64,000 nt of DNA from Okapia johnstoni (taxonomy: Eukaryota; Chordata; Mammalia; Artiodactyla; Giraffidae). The notes under the pieces were generated by a model. It was given only the letters and a program-made list of their open reading frames with translations, was not told the DNA's origin and did no database searches. A program made the translations under genes and the position numbers. The stretch lies in contig CM044309.1 in assembly GCA_024291935.2 (NCBI GenBank), forward strand, positions 5,456,001 through 5,520,000, read 5' to 3'. Positions 1 to 12,118 of this stretch are shown here, one piece after another. How positions within the stretch are numbered: the stretch's first letter is position 1; every line of letters begins with the position of its first letter.

Positions 1-1005
1 TCACACAACCACTTAGCTAGCCTTCTTGCATTTCTTTTTCTTTGGAATGGTTCTGTTTGCTGCCTCCTGTGCAATATTACAGACCTCTGTCTGTAGTTTT
101 TCAAGTACTCTTTTACTAGATCTTATCCCTTGAATCTATTCATCATCTCCACTGTATATTCATAGGGGATTTGATTTAAATCGTACCTGACTGGCCTAGT
201 GGTTTCTCCCATTTTCTTTAGTTTAAGCCTGAACTTTGCGATGAGGATCTGATGATCTGAGCCACAGTCAGCTCTAGGTCTTGTTTTTGCTGGCTGTGTA
301 CAACCTCTTCATTTTCGGCTGCAAAGAATGTAGTCAGCTTGATTTTGTTATTGACCGTTTGGTGATGTCCATGTGTCAAGTCATCTCTTGTGTTACCATG
401 ACCAGTGCAGTCTCTTGGGGAAGTCTGTTAACCTTTGCTTTGCTTCATTTTGTATTCCCAGGCCAAACTTGCCTTACTTGAGGTATCTCTTGACTTTGTA
501 CTTTTGCATTCCAGTCCCCTATGATGAATAGGACATCTTTTTTTGGTGTTAGTTCTAGGAGGTCTTGTGGGTCTTCATAGAACCGTACAACTTCAGCTTC
601 TTTGGCATTGGTGGTTGGGGCATAGACTTGGATTGCTGTGATTTTGAATGGTTTGCCTTGGAAATGAATCAAGATCATTCTGTCATTTTTGAGGTTGCAC
701 CCCAGTACTGCATTTCAGACTCTTCTATTGATTATGAGGACTACTCCATTTCTTCTATGGGATTCTTGCCCATAGCAGTAGATAAAATGGTCATCTGAGT
801 TAAATTCCCCCATTCCAGTCCATTTTAGTTCACTGATTCCTAAAATGTTGATGTTCACTCTTGCCATCTCCTATTTGGCCACTTCCAATTTACCTTGATT
901 CATGCACCTAACATTCCAGGTTTCTATGCAATACTGTTCTTTACAACATTGTATTTTATTTTCATCACCAGACACATCCACAACTGAGCATCATTTCCCA
1001 GGTTG
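1..1005 (-). mobile_element. BovB LINE (RTE clade), endonuclease part, runs off left edge
   Basis: The plus strand matches the antisense of BovB ORF2 from the endonuclease-RT linker (position 1) back through the apurinic-type endonuclease to the element's 5' region near 1005. Position 1 is already inside the element, so the copy continues off the window to the left. Small indels and stops are scattered throughout, so it is dead. The 3' half with the reverse transcriptase, if present, lies outside the window. Confidence 0.93.
445..678 (-). pseudogene. BovB ORF2 endonuclease fragment
   Basis: A 77-codon open stretch retains two hallmarks of the APE-like endonuclease of RTE LINEs: VYAPT near residue 18 and GDWNAKV near residue 54, the latter carrying the conserved D/N pair of the family. 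In a live element this domain nicks target DNA to start target-primed reverse transcription. Frameshifts on both sides isolate the segment, so no function is expected. Confidence 0.85.
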
Positions 1006-2065
1006 AAAGAAAGGTTTATAAAATCAAGTTAAATCATTTTAAATGATTAAATATTAAATTAAATCATTATATTAAATCATCATCATATTAAAACATTAAA
1101 TATTAAAAATTTTCTTGAATGGATAGAAAATGACTAAGAAATTAAAAAAAATATGAATTAACATCCTTTTGTATTTTGGGGGTAAGTTTTGGGTGGGATG
1201 AATGAAAAGCAGGGTAGGGAGAATTGGCAGATGCAAAAAGTGGGAAAGGAGTTAAAGCCTATGATCCCAAATTTTATGATTAATATCTTTTCTTTTACAA
1301 GAGGCATTTTCTGAGTTTTCTGAGAGGAACATTATTATATTTTAAATAGATTTATGAAATGTTAATTTTTTTCTATAAATCATCTTTTATTTAATTTCAA
1401 ATGTTTTGCTTTTGTTTTAAGTTAAAATAAACTGATGTTATCGAAGCATTGCTTTTGAGACATGTCTTTTCAATGCCCACAAATCAGTAAGACCTACAAA
1501 CACTGGGAGAATCAAATTTTGTCTTTTGGTCTTTAAATGAGTTTTCTTTACTTTTCTCTTTTTCTTTTGCTTCTTAATAGAGCTAAGAGAGCTATTTACC
1601 TCTACCTGCAGGGAAAATGTGATCTTTTCAATTTTTAAATATATACATAATGTCTCTTTAGAGCTAGAGAGCTATACCTGAGGGAGTTTTCTTTACTTTT
1701 CTCTAAAACATGCCTAATCTTCAGATAATATATTTATATTTAAAATATTTCCTGATTTAGAGAAAAAAAATCAGGGAGCAGAAGAGTAATACTGGAATAT
1801 TAAAATAAATCTCATCAAAATGACTATTCTATATGTGAATGAGAAGACACTTACAAAAGAGTTCTTTTGTAATATCTCTTTATTCTAATTTGAAACATAA
1901 GCAAAATATTTTATTTTAAATAGAAGGTGAAAAAAAAAGGATATGTTTGTTCTGCAAAGTTTTTCATGAAGAAGAGAATTGTTCTTATCTCTCTTTCTCA
2001 ATCTCTTTCTCTTTTTCCCTTTCATTTTGAAATCTGCATATGTTTCATTTAAAAATACTCTTTCA
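1006..2065. other. Unassigned AT-rich stretch
   Basis: No gene or recognisable repeat. It opens with an ATTAAAT-rich patch (about 1020-1110) that includes a short perfect inverted repeat built on AATCATTT. A 21-base direct repeat at 1539-1559 and 1684-1704 and a flanking 'agagctagagagctat'-like motif occur in swapped order (see findings). Confidence 0.6.
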
Positions 2066-2359
2066 GGGGGCTTCCCTTGTGGCCCAGTGGTTAACAATCT
2101 GCCTGACAATACAGGAGACACAGTTTCGATCCTTGGTCTGGGAAGAACCCACGTGCCACAGTGAGACTAAGCCTGCCAGCCACTGCTAATCAGGCCACGT
2201 GCTGCAACTACTAACACCTATATGTCCTACAGCCCCTGCTCTGCAGTAAGAGACGCCGTCACTATGAGAAGCCTGCACACCACAGCTGGAGAGTAGCCCC
2301 TGCTCACTGCAGCGAGAGAAAGCCCATGCACAGCAGTGAAGACTAGGAGCAGTCAAAGA
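2066..2359 (+). mobile_element. CHR-type tRNA-derived SINE
   Basis: The head 'ggcttccc..tggcccagtggttaa' with a B-box-like 'ggtttcgatcc'-type motif is the tRNA-Glu-derived start of cetartiodactyl CHR SINEs. The body carries their repeated 'agcccgtgctc..gcaac..gaga' modules. The copy is near full length but diverged, and has no clean TSD that I can see. Confidence 0.85.
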
Positions 2360-3644
2360 AATGATTTCTCTCAGATGTGCTTATGTGAAGAGTGAAGCAC
2401 AGCGCACTCTCATGCAGGAGAGAGCGAACACATAAATGACGAAGGAATCGGAGCCATGTGCTCTTCAAAGGCATGTTAGTTCAAACACTAAATACAGGCT
2501 CAACCAAAATTATTGTGGTGTTTGTAGTTATATAGTTATTAGAACGCTTGACAGGTAAATCAGTGTAATTAAGGAAGGTAAAAATAGTCAAAAGCGATTG
2601 ACCTACATAAGAGAGAAAAAGGGAGGGATGAGAAAGTGTCTCAAATATTTTTAAAAGTTTTTAAATATATTATTTGGAAAAGAAAATTTTGTCATTGGGA
2701 ATAAAGATTTACAGAAAATAATTTGCATATTATTATTTTGCATCTTAATTTTTTTGGCAATTAATGTAATAATTATATTTAAATTGTAAGGATATGAGAT
2801 ACGTTTTTAAGATGTATTTTCACTTCAAGGGATTTATTTCCTGAAATATCAAGTCTGGACATATGTAAAAATAATTGTAATCTGCCATTAAATAGAAGGC
2901 CTTGAAAATTTATGTAGATCTGGTTTGTAATATACTGTGTCAGGCACATATATGTGTGTTCAGCATTCCATATACAAATTGAAGTCATGAATATAATAAA
3001 TTGCAATAAAAGTGAAATAAATTTAGATATTCATTTTCTTATTGAATTTTGTACATTGTTCATTGAATTTAACACATCTGCTGAGTTTTGAGAATTATTA
3101 TCATCATACAACAGAGATGATTAGTAGTCAAGATAAACACTTCTAAAAGTTTTTTTTATTTTTTTAAATGCTTGATGATACTAATTTTTTAAGCAGCCTG
3201 CTAAATGTTTTATGGCTGCTGGAAAATAGAAGTAACCATGGAAACTGTCTTACAATGTTTTGTGGTTGAATGGGATTTAAAATATCCATTTAAAAACACA
3301 AACACTTTGACAGCTGTGAGAATATTTACATTTCCTCAAATTTTGATTTGATGGCACTGCTTGGAAAATGGGAGGAATAAGGATTAAAGCAGAAGCTATT
3401 ATAGATATTTTTGGAAATCTTATGAAGGGCTCCAGTACTTTGGTTTATCTGTACAGATTGGCCCACATTTGGGGAGCTAGTAAAGGAGGAGCGAATCATA
3501 AAATTCCAGACAACCTGTTCAGGGGCATGTTCTCTTGTCTCCATATAGTCTGTTCCTTTTGCTTATTCTTCCCACGTTGGCTCTTTCTAATCTAACTGAC
3601 TAAACACATTTCAAATATTTAAAAAATTTTTGAAGTAGTGCCTG
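2360..3644. other. Unassigned stretch
   Basis: AT-rich DNA without a recognised repeat or exon. The open frames here are under 80 codons and have no domain signal. I see nothing specific in it. Confidence 0.5.
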
Positions 3645-4048
3645 TGTTCATGCTGCTGTTTCAATCATGTCCGACTCTTTGCAACCCCGTGGACCGCCAC
3701 ACACCAGGCCTCCCAGTCCATCACCAACTCCCGGAGCTTCTTCAAACTCATGTCCATTGAGTCGGTGATGCCATCCAACCATCTCATCCTCTGTCGTCCC
3801 CTTCTCCTCCCGCCTTCAATCTTTCCCGGCATCAGGGTCTTTTCCAGTGACTCAGTTCTTCACATCAGGTGGCCAAAGTATTGGAATTTCACCTTCAGCA
3901 TCAGTCCTTTCTAAGAATATTCAGGACTGATTTCCTTTAGGATTGACTGGTTTGATCTCCTTGCTGTCCAAGGGACTCTCAAGAGTCTTTTCCAAAACCA
4001 CAGTTCAAAAGCATCAATTCTTCGGTGCTCAGCTTTCTTTATAACATA
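3645..4048 (-). mobile_element. BovB LINE, 3' end only
   Basis: About 400 bases matching the BovB 3' end in antisense, from the 'ttcaatcatgtccgactc' tail through the C-terminal ORF2 region (antisense 'catcagggtcttttcc' and 'ggccaaagtattgga'). It is a 5'-truncated insertion, the usual fate of LINE copies. No clear TSD. Confidence 0.93.
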
Positions 4049-5756
4049 GAAATCTCTTCTTTATATTAATTATGATATTAAACTAAACTAAAATTTTTTG
4101 AATTAAAAAATGTCTCCAACAAATATTAAAAAGGATAATATATTTATTATATGATGAGCTAACAGAATCTGAAAGAGAAAATGGGTAAAGAATATAATTC
4201 ATAAAAGATAAATACAGTTTGTGTACTTTCGATCAAAAAAATTTTACACATGAGAGAAGAAGCTTGTCAGCAATAGGTATTTCTCCTTTCAGTTAAAGAC
4301 AGGAGAGCCAGCAGTGGGTATAACACAGGGCTGAGTCTGAGAAAGTTTTACTCTCTGCATCTTTTGCCCCGGATTGCAAGATTTCTTGGCAGAGACCAGA
4401 TTTCATAAGCGTGAAACTCAAATTCATCTTTCAATGTAAATTTGTTTTTGAAAAGCCAATTTCAGGATTTTTAAACCAGTGCTTAAGACTTTGTGAATGT
4501 TTGCAATGAGTAAATAGTGTACTCATGTCTCTTGTACTAGTGGAAAAATTGTTCTGCTCAACACCCACCTTCAGTGATGGCTTGGCTGAACTTTGTACCA
4601 AACAAGGGACAAGTAAGACACTGGAAGTTAAGAAGTCACTGAATAATAGGACTGGTGTCCTTAAACAAGGTTAATCAATCCCTTCAAGTGGAAAATTCAT
4701 TTAGATTTGGCTGACTCAGGCTGCACTGACAGCAGGTTGTAGAATAATACTGCAAACAGGTTTATTTTTAAGATGCTCTATGAGCCCCACAAATGGCTAA
4801 TTTACTTTATTCCTTCTTTTCTAATCACAAATCTCCATTCAATCTCCATTCTCATTGGCCTCCAAGAATAGGCTTCATATTATTCACACTCATGTTGAAT
4901 TTACTAACTGTTTAAAAACTGGAGCTGCTTTTGCAGTTTAAAATAACTATTTAGTATGACTTCACCAGGTCTGAATATATTGTGTGTGTCCTATTCTGAG
5001 ATTGGTTTAGGAGTGTGGGAGTGAGCCGATGACATTTCTAGTAGCTTAACATTTGGCTTTGTTTTGTGTGTTCCGAGCAAGTGTGTTTCAGAGAATCTGA
5101 AACTTGTGTGAGAAAAGATGCTTTTAAAGTAAAATGGACGAGAACATTTCCCCCAACAGTTATATAAAAGAAGAAGCCGTAGCTCTGACAGAGGCCGCGA
5201 GCCTCCTAATGGCTTCCCTGCAGGTGTCGCCATGATTATTCTACCCTGTGGTATGTCCTGTCAGCACAGCTAAGTTTGACAGGGAAAATGAAATGATTGG
5301 TTATTCAGGATCTATTTTCAGCTGAGCAGTGATTGCTGAGCAGAGATAGTCAATTATCTATTGGTGAGGCTAAGCCATTAGTGACATTAAGGTATGACAC
5401 CAGCCAGATGAAAAGGGAAATGAGATTGTTGCTAGCCAGTGGCTCAACTTCCAGACAAGCGGTAATAATCGTTCAGAAACACTAGTCAACTACAGAGGTC
5501 TGCAGTGACAACGTGGGTTATTTCCAGTTTCCAAGTTAAGTTTATACTATCTTGTTATTCAAGTAAAAGTTAATTTCAAAGAATAATTCTTGATAATAGC
5601 AGCTTCTTTCAACATTAATTTTAGGCTTGAGAAAAATGGACACATTAATGCCTCTGTGTGTATTTGTGTGTTTGAAAGTATTAATAAGTGAGCTTTTTTT
5701 GTCATCTTCCTAGAAGGTGCCTAAATTACTAAGGAAGCGCTCACTTTGGCAGCATA
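4049..5756. other. Repeat-free island
   Basis: About 1.7 kb with no recognised mobile element, mixed base composition and no convincing open frame. It is one of the longer repeat-free stretches here, so it is a reasonable place to test for conserved non-coding sequence. I see no diagnostic motif. Confidence 0.5.
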
Positions 5757-6715
5757 GTTCAGTTCAGTTCAGTCGCTCAGTCGTGTCCGACTCTTTGCGA
5801 TTCCATGAACTGCAGCACACCAGGCCTCCCTGTCCATCACCAACTCCCTGAGTCCACCCAAACCAATGTCCATCATGTCGGTGATGCCATCCAGCCATCT
5901 CATCCTCTATCGTCCCCTTCTCCTCCTGCCCCCAATCCTTCCCAGCATCAGGGTCTTTTCCAATGAGTCAGCTCTTCACATGAGGTGGCCAAAGGATTGG
6001 AGTTTCAGCTACATCAGTCCCTACAACGAACACCCAGGACTGATCGCCTTTAGGATGGACTGGTTGGATCTCCTTGCAGTCCAGGGGACTCCCAAGAGTC
6101 TTCTCCAACACCACAGTTCAAAAGCATCAATTCTTCTGCGCTCAGCTTTCTTTATAGTCCAACTCTCACATCCATACATGACCACTTGAAAAACATAGCC
6201 TTGACTAGATGGACCTTTGTTGACAAAGTGATGTCTCTGCTTTTTAATATGCTGTCTAGGTTGGTCATAACTTTCCTTCCCAGGAGTAAGCGTCTTTTAA
6301 TTTCATGGCTGCAGTCACCATCTGCAGTGATTTTGGAGCCCAGAAAAATAAAGTCAGCCACTGTTTCCACTGTTTCCCCTTCTATTTGCTGTGAAGTGAT
6401 GGGACCAGATGCCATGGATCTTAGTTTTCTGAATGTTGAGCTTTAAGACAACTTTTTCACTCTCCTCTTTCACTTTCCTCAAGAAGCTCTTTAGTTCTTC
6501 TTCACTTTCTGCCATAAGGGTGGTGTCATCTGCATATCTGAGGTTATTGATATTTCTCCCAGCAATCTTGATTCCAGCTTGTGTTTATTCCAGCCTAGTG
6601 TTTCTCATGATATACACTGCATATAAGTTAAATAAGCAGGGTGACAATTTACAGCCTTGACGTACTCCTTCTCCTATTTGGAACCAGTCTGTTGTTCCAT
6701 GTCCAATTCTAACTG
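5757..6715 (-). mobile_element. BovB LINE, 3' 960 bases
   Basis: Begins with the tandem 'gttcag' tail of BovB and continues in antisense through the ORF2 C-terminus into the reverse-transcriptase palm. The codons for the catalytic YADD box are intact at 6525-6536. The copy stops at 6715 within the RT region (5' truncation). Frames are broken by small indels. It is little diverged from the consensus. Confidence 0.95.
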
Positions 6716-6754
6716 TCAAGGAAAATCTGACATTTTCAACAGCTAATACTTTGA

Positions 6755-6822
6755 TTACTTACTATAAATCAGGTACCTCATTAAAGTGCTTTACATATTA
6801 TACCTCATTTTCCCCTTAAATT
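6755..6822 (-). mobile_element. MIR fragment
   Basis: 'ttactataaatcaggtacc' followed by 'agtgctttacatattatacc' resembles the antisense of the MIR 3' half ('cttactatgtgccaggca..gctttaca..tta..ctcattt'). Short and diverged. Confidence 0.55.
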
Positions 6823-6849
6823 TAATAGGATTTAAGGTAAATCTTGGGC

Positions 6850-7779
6850 CTTAGGTTAAAAGTCTTATGCAACTCCACAATTCAAAATGGAGAAGATAGA
6901 TCTTAATACATGTTAAAAAAAAAAGAGGGGGATTTTGGCTGATTGTAATTTTAGTACATGGCATCCACTGATGGGGTTGCCAAGGAAATGAACCGATAGC
7001 TATATTAATAGTATAGCAACTGAAACACAAGAAATCATGGTGCAGATCAGATCCACTCAAAGCATGTGCTCACTTTGGTTGTGTGTTCTGAGAGACTGGC
7101 AAACCGTGACCTATGGAGATGAAGGTAAGAGTTACAGAGGGTGGCTTAGAAGTCATATCATACTATGAACAGTTCAAGCTCCTTTGGAATTCAGCTGGAG
7201 CCAAAACCCACGAGAGTGGGACAATAGTGATAATTCTCCTCAAATTCACTCAAACCTCCTAACACAGGGACTATGCTTCTGGAAGAAGTGTTGATTGGAT
7301 CAGTGTTGTAAGAGTTGTAATGGCAGGTCCGTATGGACTTCATATGGCTATTGAGTTGTCCAAGTCCATGTACTGAAAAGACCATGAAGTTTCCAATGCT
7401 CTGCAGAACCGTCTTTGCTCTAGATGAGGTGTCCACATAGTCAAGTGGTTGCTTCTGGCCTCTGTTCTCTTACAGTCTATCGGTATATCTTAATGCTGAG
7501 ACTGCATCACCTTAATTACTTAGTTTTATCGTTAGATTCAGTATCTGAAAAGTTCTCAAATCTTGTTCTTTAAGAATCACAGCTATTTTTATTCCTGGAA
7601 TCTCCGTAAAAAGTTTAGAATCAAGCCTTTAATTTCCAGAAAAGAAGATTTGGAATACTAACCATTGTCAACATATTGATTTAAGAAAATTCTCTTCCTG
7701 GGTAAGGAAAGTGCCTGAGAACACTGCAAATCCACTGTTCTCCACCCTGAAAAACATGCTATTTTTCATGTCTTTTAAT
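6850..7779. other. Unassigned stretch
   Basis: No recognised repeat or exon. Includes an A9-10 tract near 6917. Open frames below 82 codons show no domain. Confidence 0.5.
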
Positions 7780-9050
7780 TTCTTTATATTTTAAACTCCA
7801 AAATACGCTATTATTTTCAAAACCCAGTATATTTTTTGTTGTGTTTTATATCTACTTTTATCTTTATTTCTACTTTTTTGTCTTGAAGAAAACACCCTTT
7901 TAGTATTTTTTCTTTAGCTCAGGTCTTCCAATGGCAGATTTAGTCAATATTCTTTGCGTGTCTGATGTTATTCCTTACCTTCTCTTCCCCCAGCCCTGAC
8001 CACACTCCCAGCCCTTGGCCAGTCACCCTGGGGCAACCCCGCCAGCCTGCAGGGTCTTCCCTCAGCCCAACGCCCTGCGCAAGAGCGACAGCAGGAGGAT
8101 TCGGGGAGGGGGGGGGTGCCTCTTCTGCCCCAGACCCCTTCCTTAGCTTCACTTTTAAAAGACATTTTCTCTGGGAATCTAATCTGATAGCTAGGTTTTT
8201 ATTACTGAGCTTGTTTTGTCTTCCATGGGGCTTTTAAAATCTGTGGCTTGTTGCCTTTTATTGCTCGGTAAACAGGTGCTGTTAAAAAATCGACTCTGTT
8301 CCACTTACCTCTCTTCTGCAAACACAACTGCATGCACACTGCCCCTTCCCAGTGCGTCCTCGGTAACTCACGCTCCGTGCACTTTTCATTCTGCAGACCT
8401 CGGTCTGGCCGCTTTCTTCTGATCGGTGTTGGTTCATAGATTCTGTCTGTCTTTTCTTCTGTTTCCAACATCTATTCAGTTCTTAATTTGACTGTTGTGC
8501 TTTTTCACTTTTGTGCTTTCAGATCTTCCATTTGGTTTTTATAGATTTACCAGTTCTCTGCAGAAGGTCTAACATCTCTTTGAAGCATAGTAAGCAAAGT
8601 TCATTTTACAACCGATGCCTGAACTCTAATAGCTAGAGTTGTTTGGGTTTGTTTCTGTCAGTTTTTCTGCTGTTTTGTTTTGCTTTGTTTTGTTAATGGT
8701 GTCTTTCTACTCCTGGGCCCAGTTATTATTATTTTATGAGTCAGACACTTTTTTGAAAAATGGTAGAAACACTGTGAGCATTAGTGATGCTACCTCTCCC
8801 CAGACAGAATTTACAATGCTTCTGATAGGATTCTAGGAGCAGTAGCAAAATGGGTTTCTTACTCCAATGTAAGGATTTGAGATGATTCAAGATTGGGCCG
8901 TTCATAGTCTCTCTGTGATCCTAATTCTAAATCACTCTCACTCTGAAAATTAACCTTTTGGGCTACCAAAAAAATTGCAGGGTATTTACTTGGCACATCT
9001 TTAGTTGGCCTGGATTCCAATTTTTGTTCTCTATTTTCCACCTCAAAATT
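7780..9050 (-). mobile_element. Ancient L1 (L1M type), 5' region
   Basis: Order and wording match the antisense of an old mammalian L1 upstream of ORF2: 'ttttgtcttgaagaaaacac', then 'gacattttctctgggaatct', then the 5' part with the 'tttgttttgctttgttttg' run and 'aatggtgtctttct', ending at 'tctgaaaattaaccttttgg'. Strongly diverged and interrupted by the GC-rich block at 7984-8138. Confidence 0.7.
7984..8138. other. GC-rich insert of unknown origin inside L1
   Basis: About 155 bases, far richer in G+C than its surroundings and ending in a run of about 12 Gs with one break, interrupt the L1 at a point where the consensus is continuous. Imperfect 13-base direct repeats flank it (7971-7983 and 8139-8151, 11 of 13 identical), which looks like a target-site duplication. 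No SINE family, poly(A) or poly(T) end is recognisable. Short open frames on both strands look like composition effects. Confidence 0.5.
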
Positions 9051-10264
9051 TTAAGAATTAAGAGGTTTCTAAGGGAAAGGAAACTCAAAATACTGAATGC
9101 ACTTTTCCTCATGGCAATATCAACCCTCTGAAGTCTTCATGTAAATATTTTTATGTTTTGTCGAGGCATTAAAGTTGTCTTTCAAATTTTCCACCAAACT
9201 TAGGAGTAAATTGGGCCTTGCCAAAAGGTACATGAATGTGTATGCTGAACTCAAATCCAGCTCTCTTGAATTCTAAAGCACATATTCCTAACCAACATGT
9301 GACTTTTTCGTCCTAACTCTATATCTAAGTTACAAAGAAGAAAAGCACAGTGATTCCTAGAGGTCATGAAGGAAGCACAGATTACTGGAGGTTAGGAACT
9401 TCAATACGATCCTACAACTTTTGGGAATTCACCACATCTAGGGTTAGACTTCATCCTTGTACTTTTAGTGAACCAGGGTTGTCAGCATGATGGTGGCAAA
9501 TCCTTGGACTTAGAGTCACAATGCCAAGTTCATAGGTGGTCATGTGTAAATCCAACCTATTCAGAACAATCATGAAAAAAAGGCTTATGCCAGTCAATTT
9601 GTGATCTCTATTACTTTTGTTAAGTAACTGGAGAAATTATGAACTATAATCAGAAGCTTGTATGTAATTAGAACAAGAGTTATTTGGATGTTACATAGAT
9701 TACCCTACTCTCAGAACCAGGAGTGCTTAAATCCATTGTTCAGAACATTCTCTTCCCTGAAAGAGTGTTGCTGCCTTATAAATTTTGGGGTCTTACAATT
9801 TTCATCCACTATAGGGTGTCTCCTCTTTCCTCTTATTCCAGTTCTTTCTCCCTAAAAAAATATCCCAGATACTTTGATCAGAGCTTTAGATATTCCCAAA
9901 CTTTTCAACTGAATAATTACATCCTTGTTTTATTTCTAGAGTAATCAATTACTTTGATTGAGTAGGTAGGCTTATTGTTTTAATTTAATGTACATCTTTA
10001 TGTATCTTAATTTCAGATAGAAATTATACACATTTTATTGCTTGATTATTGATAAGCCCATGTATTTAGAATTTTACAAATTCTAGAAACTGCTCCTATT
10101 AGGTTATAATCCAATATTCTGAAAAATAGCATTTCTTTTAAAAAGTATGATTAAATCATGCATCTATGTTTGTATATGTGCATACAATTGGTAAAATATA
10201 TTTTATTTTTACTTCCTATAATCTACTAATTGTGTTACACTTTATAATAGAATTAATTCATGTC
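9051..10264. other. Unassigned stretch
   Basis: About 1.2 kb with no recognised repeat, exon or RNA gene. Two short overlapping plus-strand frames (9658-9944) have no domain signal. Confidence 0.5.
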
Positions 10265-10375
10265 TTCAAGTTAGGCAGTTTGCCTTTCTGGGTTTTGTTT
10301 GTGAAATAAAAGTTTGGGATTAGATAATACTGATGGTTCCTTCCAGATCTAAAATTTCATGACTCCGTGATTCAT
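10265..10375 (+). mobile_element. MIR SINE, 3' part
   Basis: The sequence runs from a degraded 'cagttt..ctcatctgtaaaat'-like part into 'ttccttccagatctaaaatt' and 'catgactccgtgatt', the alternative MIR 3' end. Old and diverged. Confidence 0.8.
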
Positions 10376-11558
10376 GTGGGCTTGGAAGAAATCATTCTAC
10401 TGGCTGTATTTTTCACTCAGGCAGAATCCACCTGTGTGCTGCTGTCATTAGTCAGGGGCAGCATCTCTTCTACATGATCAAGCACGTGACAGTTGAGCTC
10501 ATTTCTCTAGAGAGGGAATATTAGGCATGTCTACATCTGGTGCTCACATGTGAACAAAATGCTTAAAAATTGATCATTTGACTGTATTATTTTAGTGGAT
10601 AAGCTTGGGGGAAAATGGATAAAGTGTCAAAGAGGAAACACAGACATTTCCCAATGTGTGGGTATAGCATGCCTTAAAGATAAAAGTCCGCTCTAATAAT
10701 TGAACAGTTTTCATGAAATTACTATTTCTCCTGGTGATATTTTGACTGTGATCTTAAACCCCATGATGTTACCAGAGAATATGTGTTGTGTACAATATAA
10801 CACATCTGCTTTGATCTTAGAAAATGTTGCCTGTGGCAGCTTTAAATGACACACAGCTTTCCCTTACACAGTTTAATATTTGTAAAACTTTTAACAAGAC
10901 CAATAAGGAAAACTTGAAGTGAAAACAAGTTGCATTTAGTCACAAATATTTAAGTCATTTTTCCACCTTCCTTCAGGGTAACTGTAGGCTCTCTTTTAGA
11001 GATTTCAGAGCATTCTTTCATTTTTCAGTCATCGCAAATTAGAATTATTAAATAGAGGCCATTTGTTTTCACTCAGTACTTAACTACTTGTAACCTTGTG
11101 TTGTTTAACATTTGCCTTTTAAAAATGTGACTGATCTCCACCAGTGTATTATTTCTCTGTAACTTCTCATGCCTCCTAATACATGTTGGTTGTCACCTGA
11201 GGGAAGCTAACATTTTCATGCATCTCTCCAATAAAGAATTAAAATAATCACTCACAAATAGGAGAGACTAGTTTGACCTGAGAATAGTTATCAAGTGATT
11301 TTGTCTTGGAAATAATTACCCTCAAAATACTAAATAATTGTTATACTCTAAAAAGATGTAATAAATAACCTCCTTTATAGCTTTAGCCGATTAGACTTTG
11401 ATGATACAGTAAGCATATTTGAAGTATGGACAAGTAATCATCTGTTCTTTCAGTATTTAATTGCTTTTTAAATTGCATCCGTGATTTTGACCTCCAGCAT
11501 AGAGCACTCATGACTTATCAGGTTACTCATAGAGCAGCAGAAGCGCTTGTAGATGTGT
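10376..11558. other. Unassigned stretch
   Basis: About 1.2 kb without recognised mobile elements or open frames of note. Together with 9051-10264 it is the longest repeat-poor part of the left half. Confidence 0.5.
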
Positions 11559-11572
11559 ATCTTACTCATCAC

Positions 11573-11609
11573 TTCAGTTGCTCAGTCGTGTCCGACATTT
11601 TGCGACCCC
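11573..11609 (-). mobile_element. 37-base BovB/Bov-A 3'-tail micro-insertion
   Basis: Only the last 37 bases shared by BovB, Bov-tA and Bov-A are present ('gctcagtcgtgtccgac' on the plus strand). Fourteen-base direct repeats bound it exactly (11559-11572 and 11610-11623, one mismatch). So this is a complete but extremely 5'-truncated retroposition event, not the remnant of a larger decayed copy. Confidence 0.85.
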
Positions 11610-11623
11610 ATCTTACTCACCAC

Positions 11624-12118
11624 ATCCTGACAAAATTTTAAGTTAATTTAAAAATGGCTTCCACTTTAAATGTGTTTTCAGTAAATGAATGTGGTAACGT
11701 TTTAAGTAATATGTTCTTAAAGTGGTAAGAAAAAAATCTTAGATTATTTTTTCTTTCATTTTGAGTGGGTTAAGTGGTCTGAGAAAAAAATAATTGCTTT
11801 TCCACTTTCACTTAATTTAGTCTTCACAACAAACCTTTGTGCTTATAATTTTTTTAAAAACAAGAAAGCCAAGGTTACAGGGGATCAGATAACTCACTCG
11901 TGTGCCAATGTTTATAAGTGTTCAGTTTATGTGTGTTTAGGCCACATCGTGAGACTGAGCTTGTGTGGTTACTCAGGTTTGTGTTTGGATGAGCTAACTT
12001 AGAATATTTTATAGAGCAAAGGAGTGTATCAATCAATAAGTCCATCTATAATTTTAATACCTCAGAGGAGAAAGATAATTTGTCAGAACCTCTTCTAGGT
12101 TTGATGTTCAATACATGT
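11624..12118. other. Mostly unassigned, possible MIR core
   Basis: The stretch 11815-11905 ('cttcacaacaaacctttgtg' followed by an A-rich 'aagccaaggttacagggg') resembles antisense MIR core but is weak. The rest is unassigned. Confidence 0.45.

Noticed and set aside
7940..8237. Proline-rich frames and a possible CpG-island promoter near 8 kb
   Set aside because: The GC-rich part is only about 155 bases, has few CpGs and lies within an L1; no transcription start context is visible.
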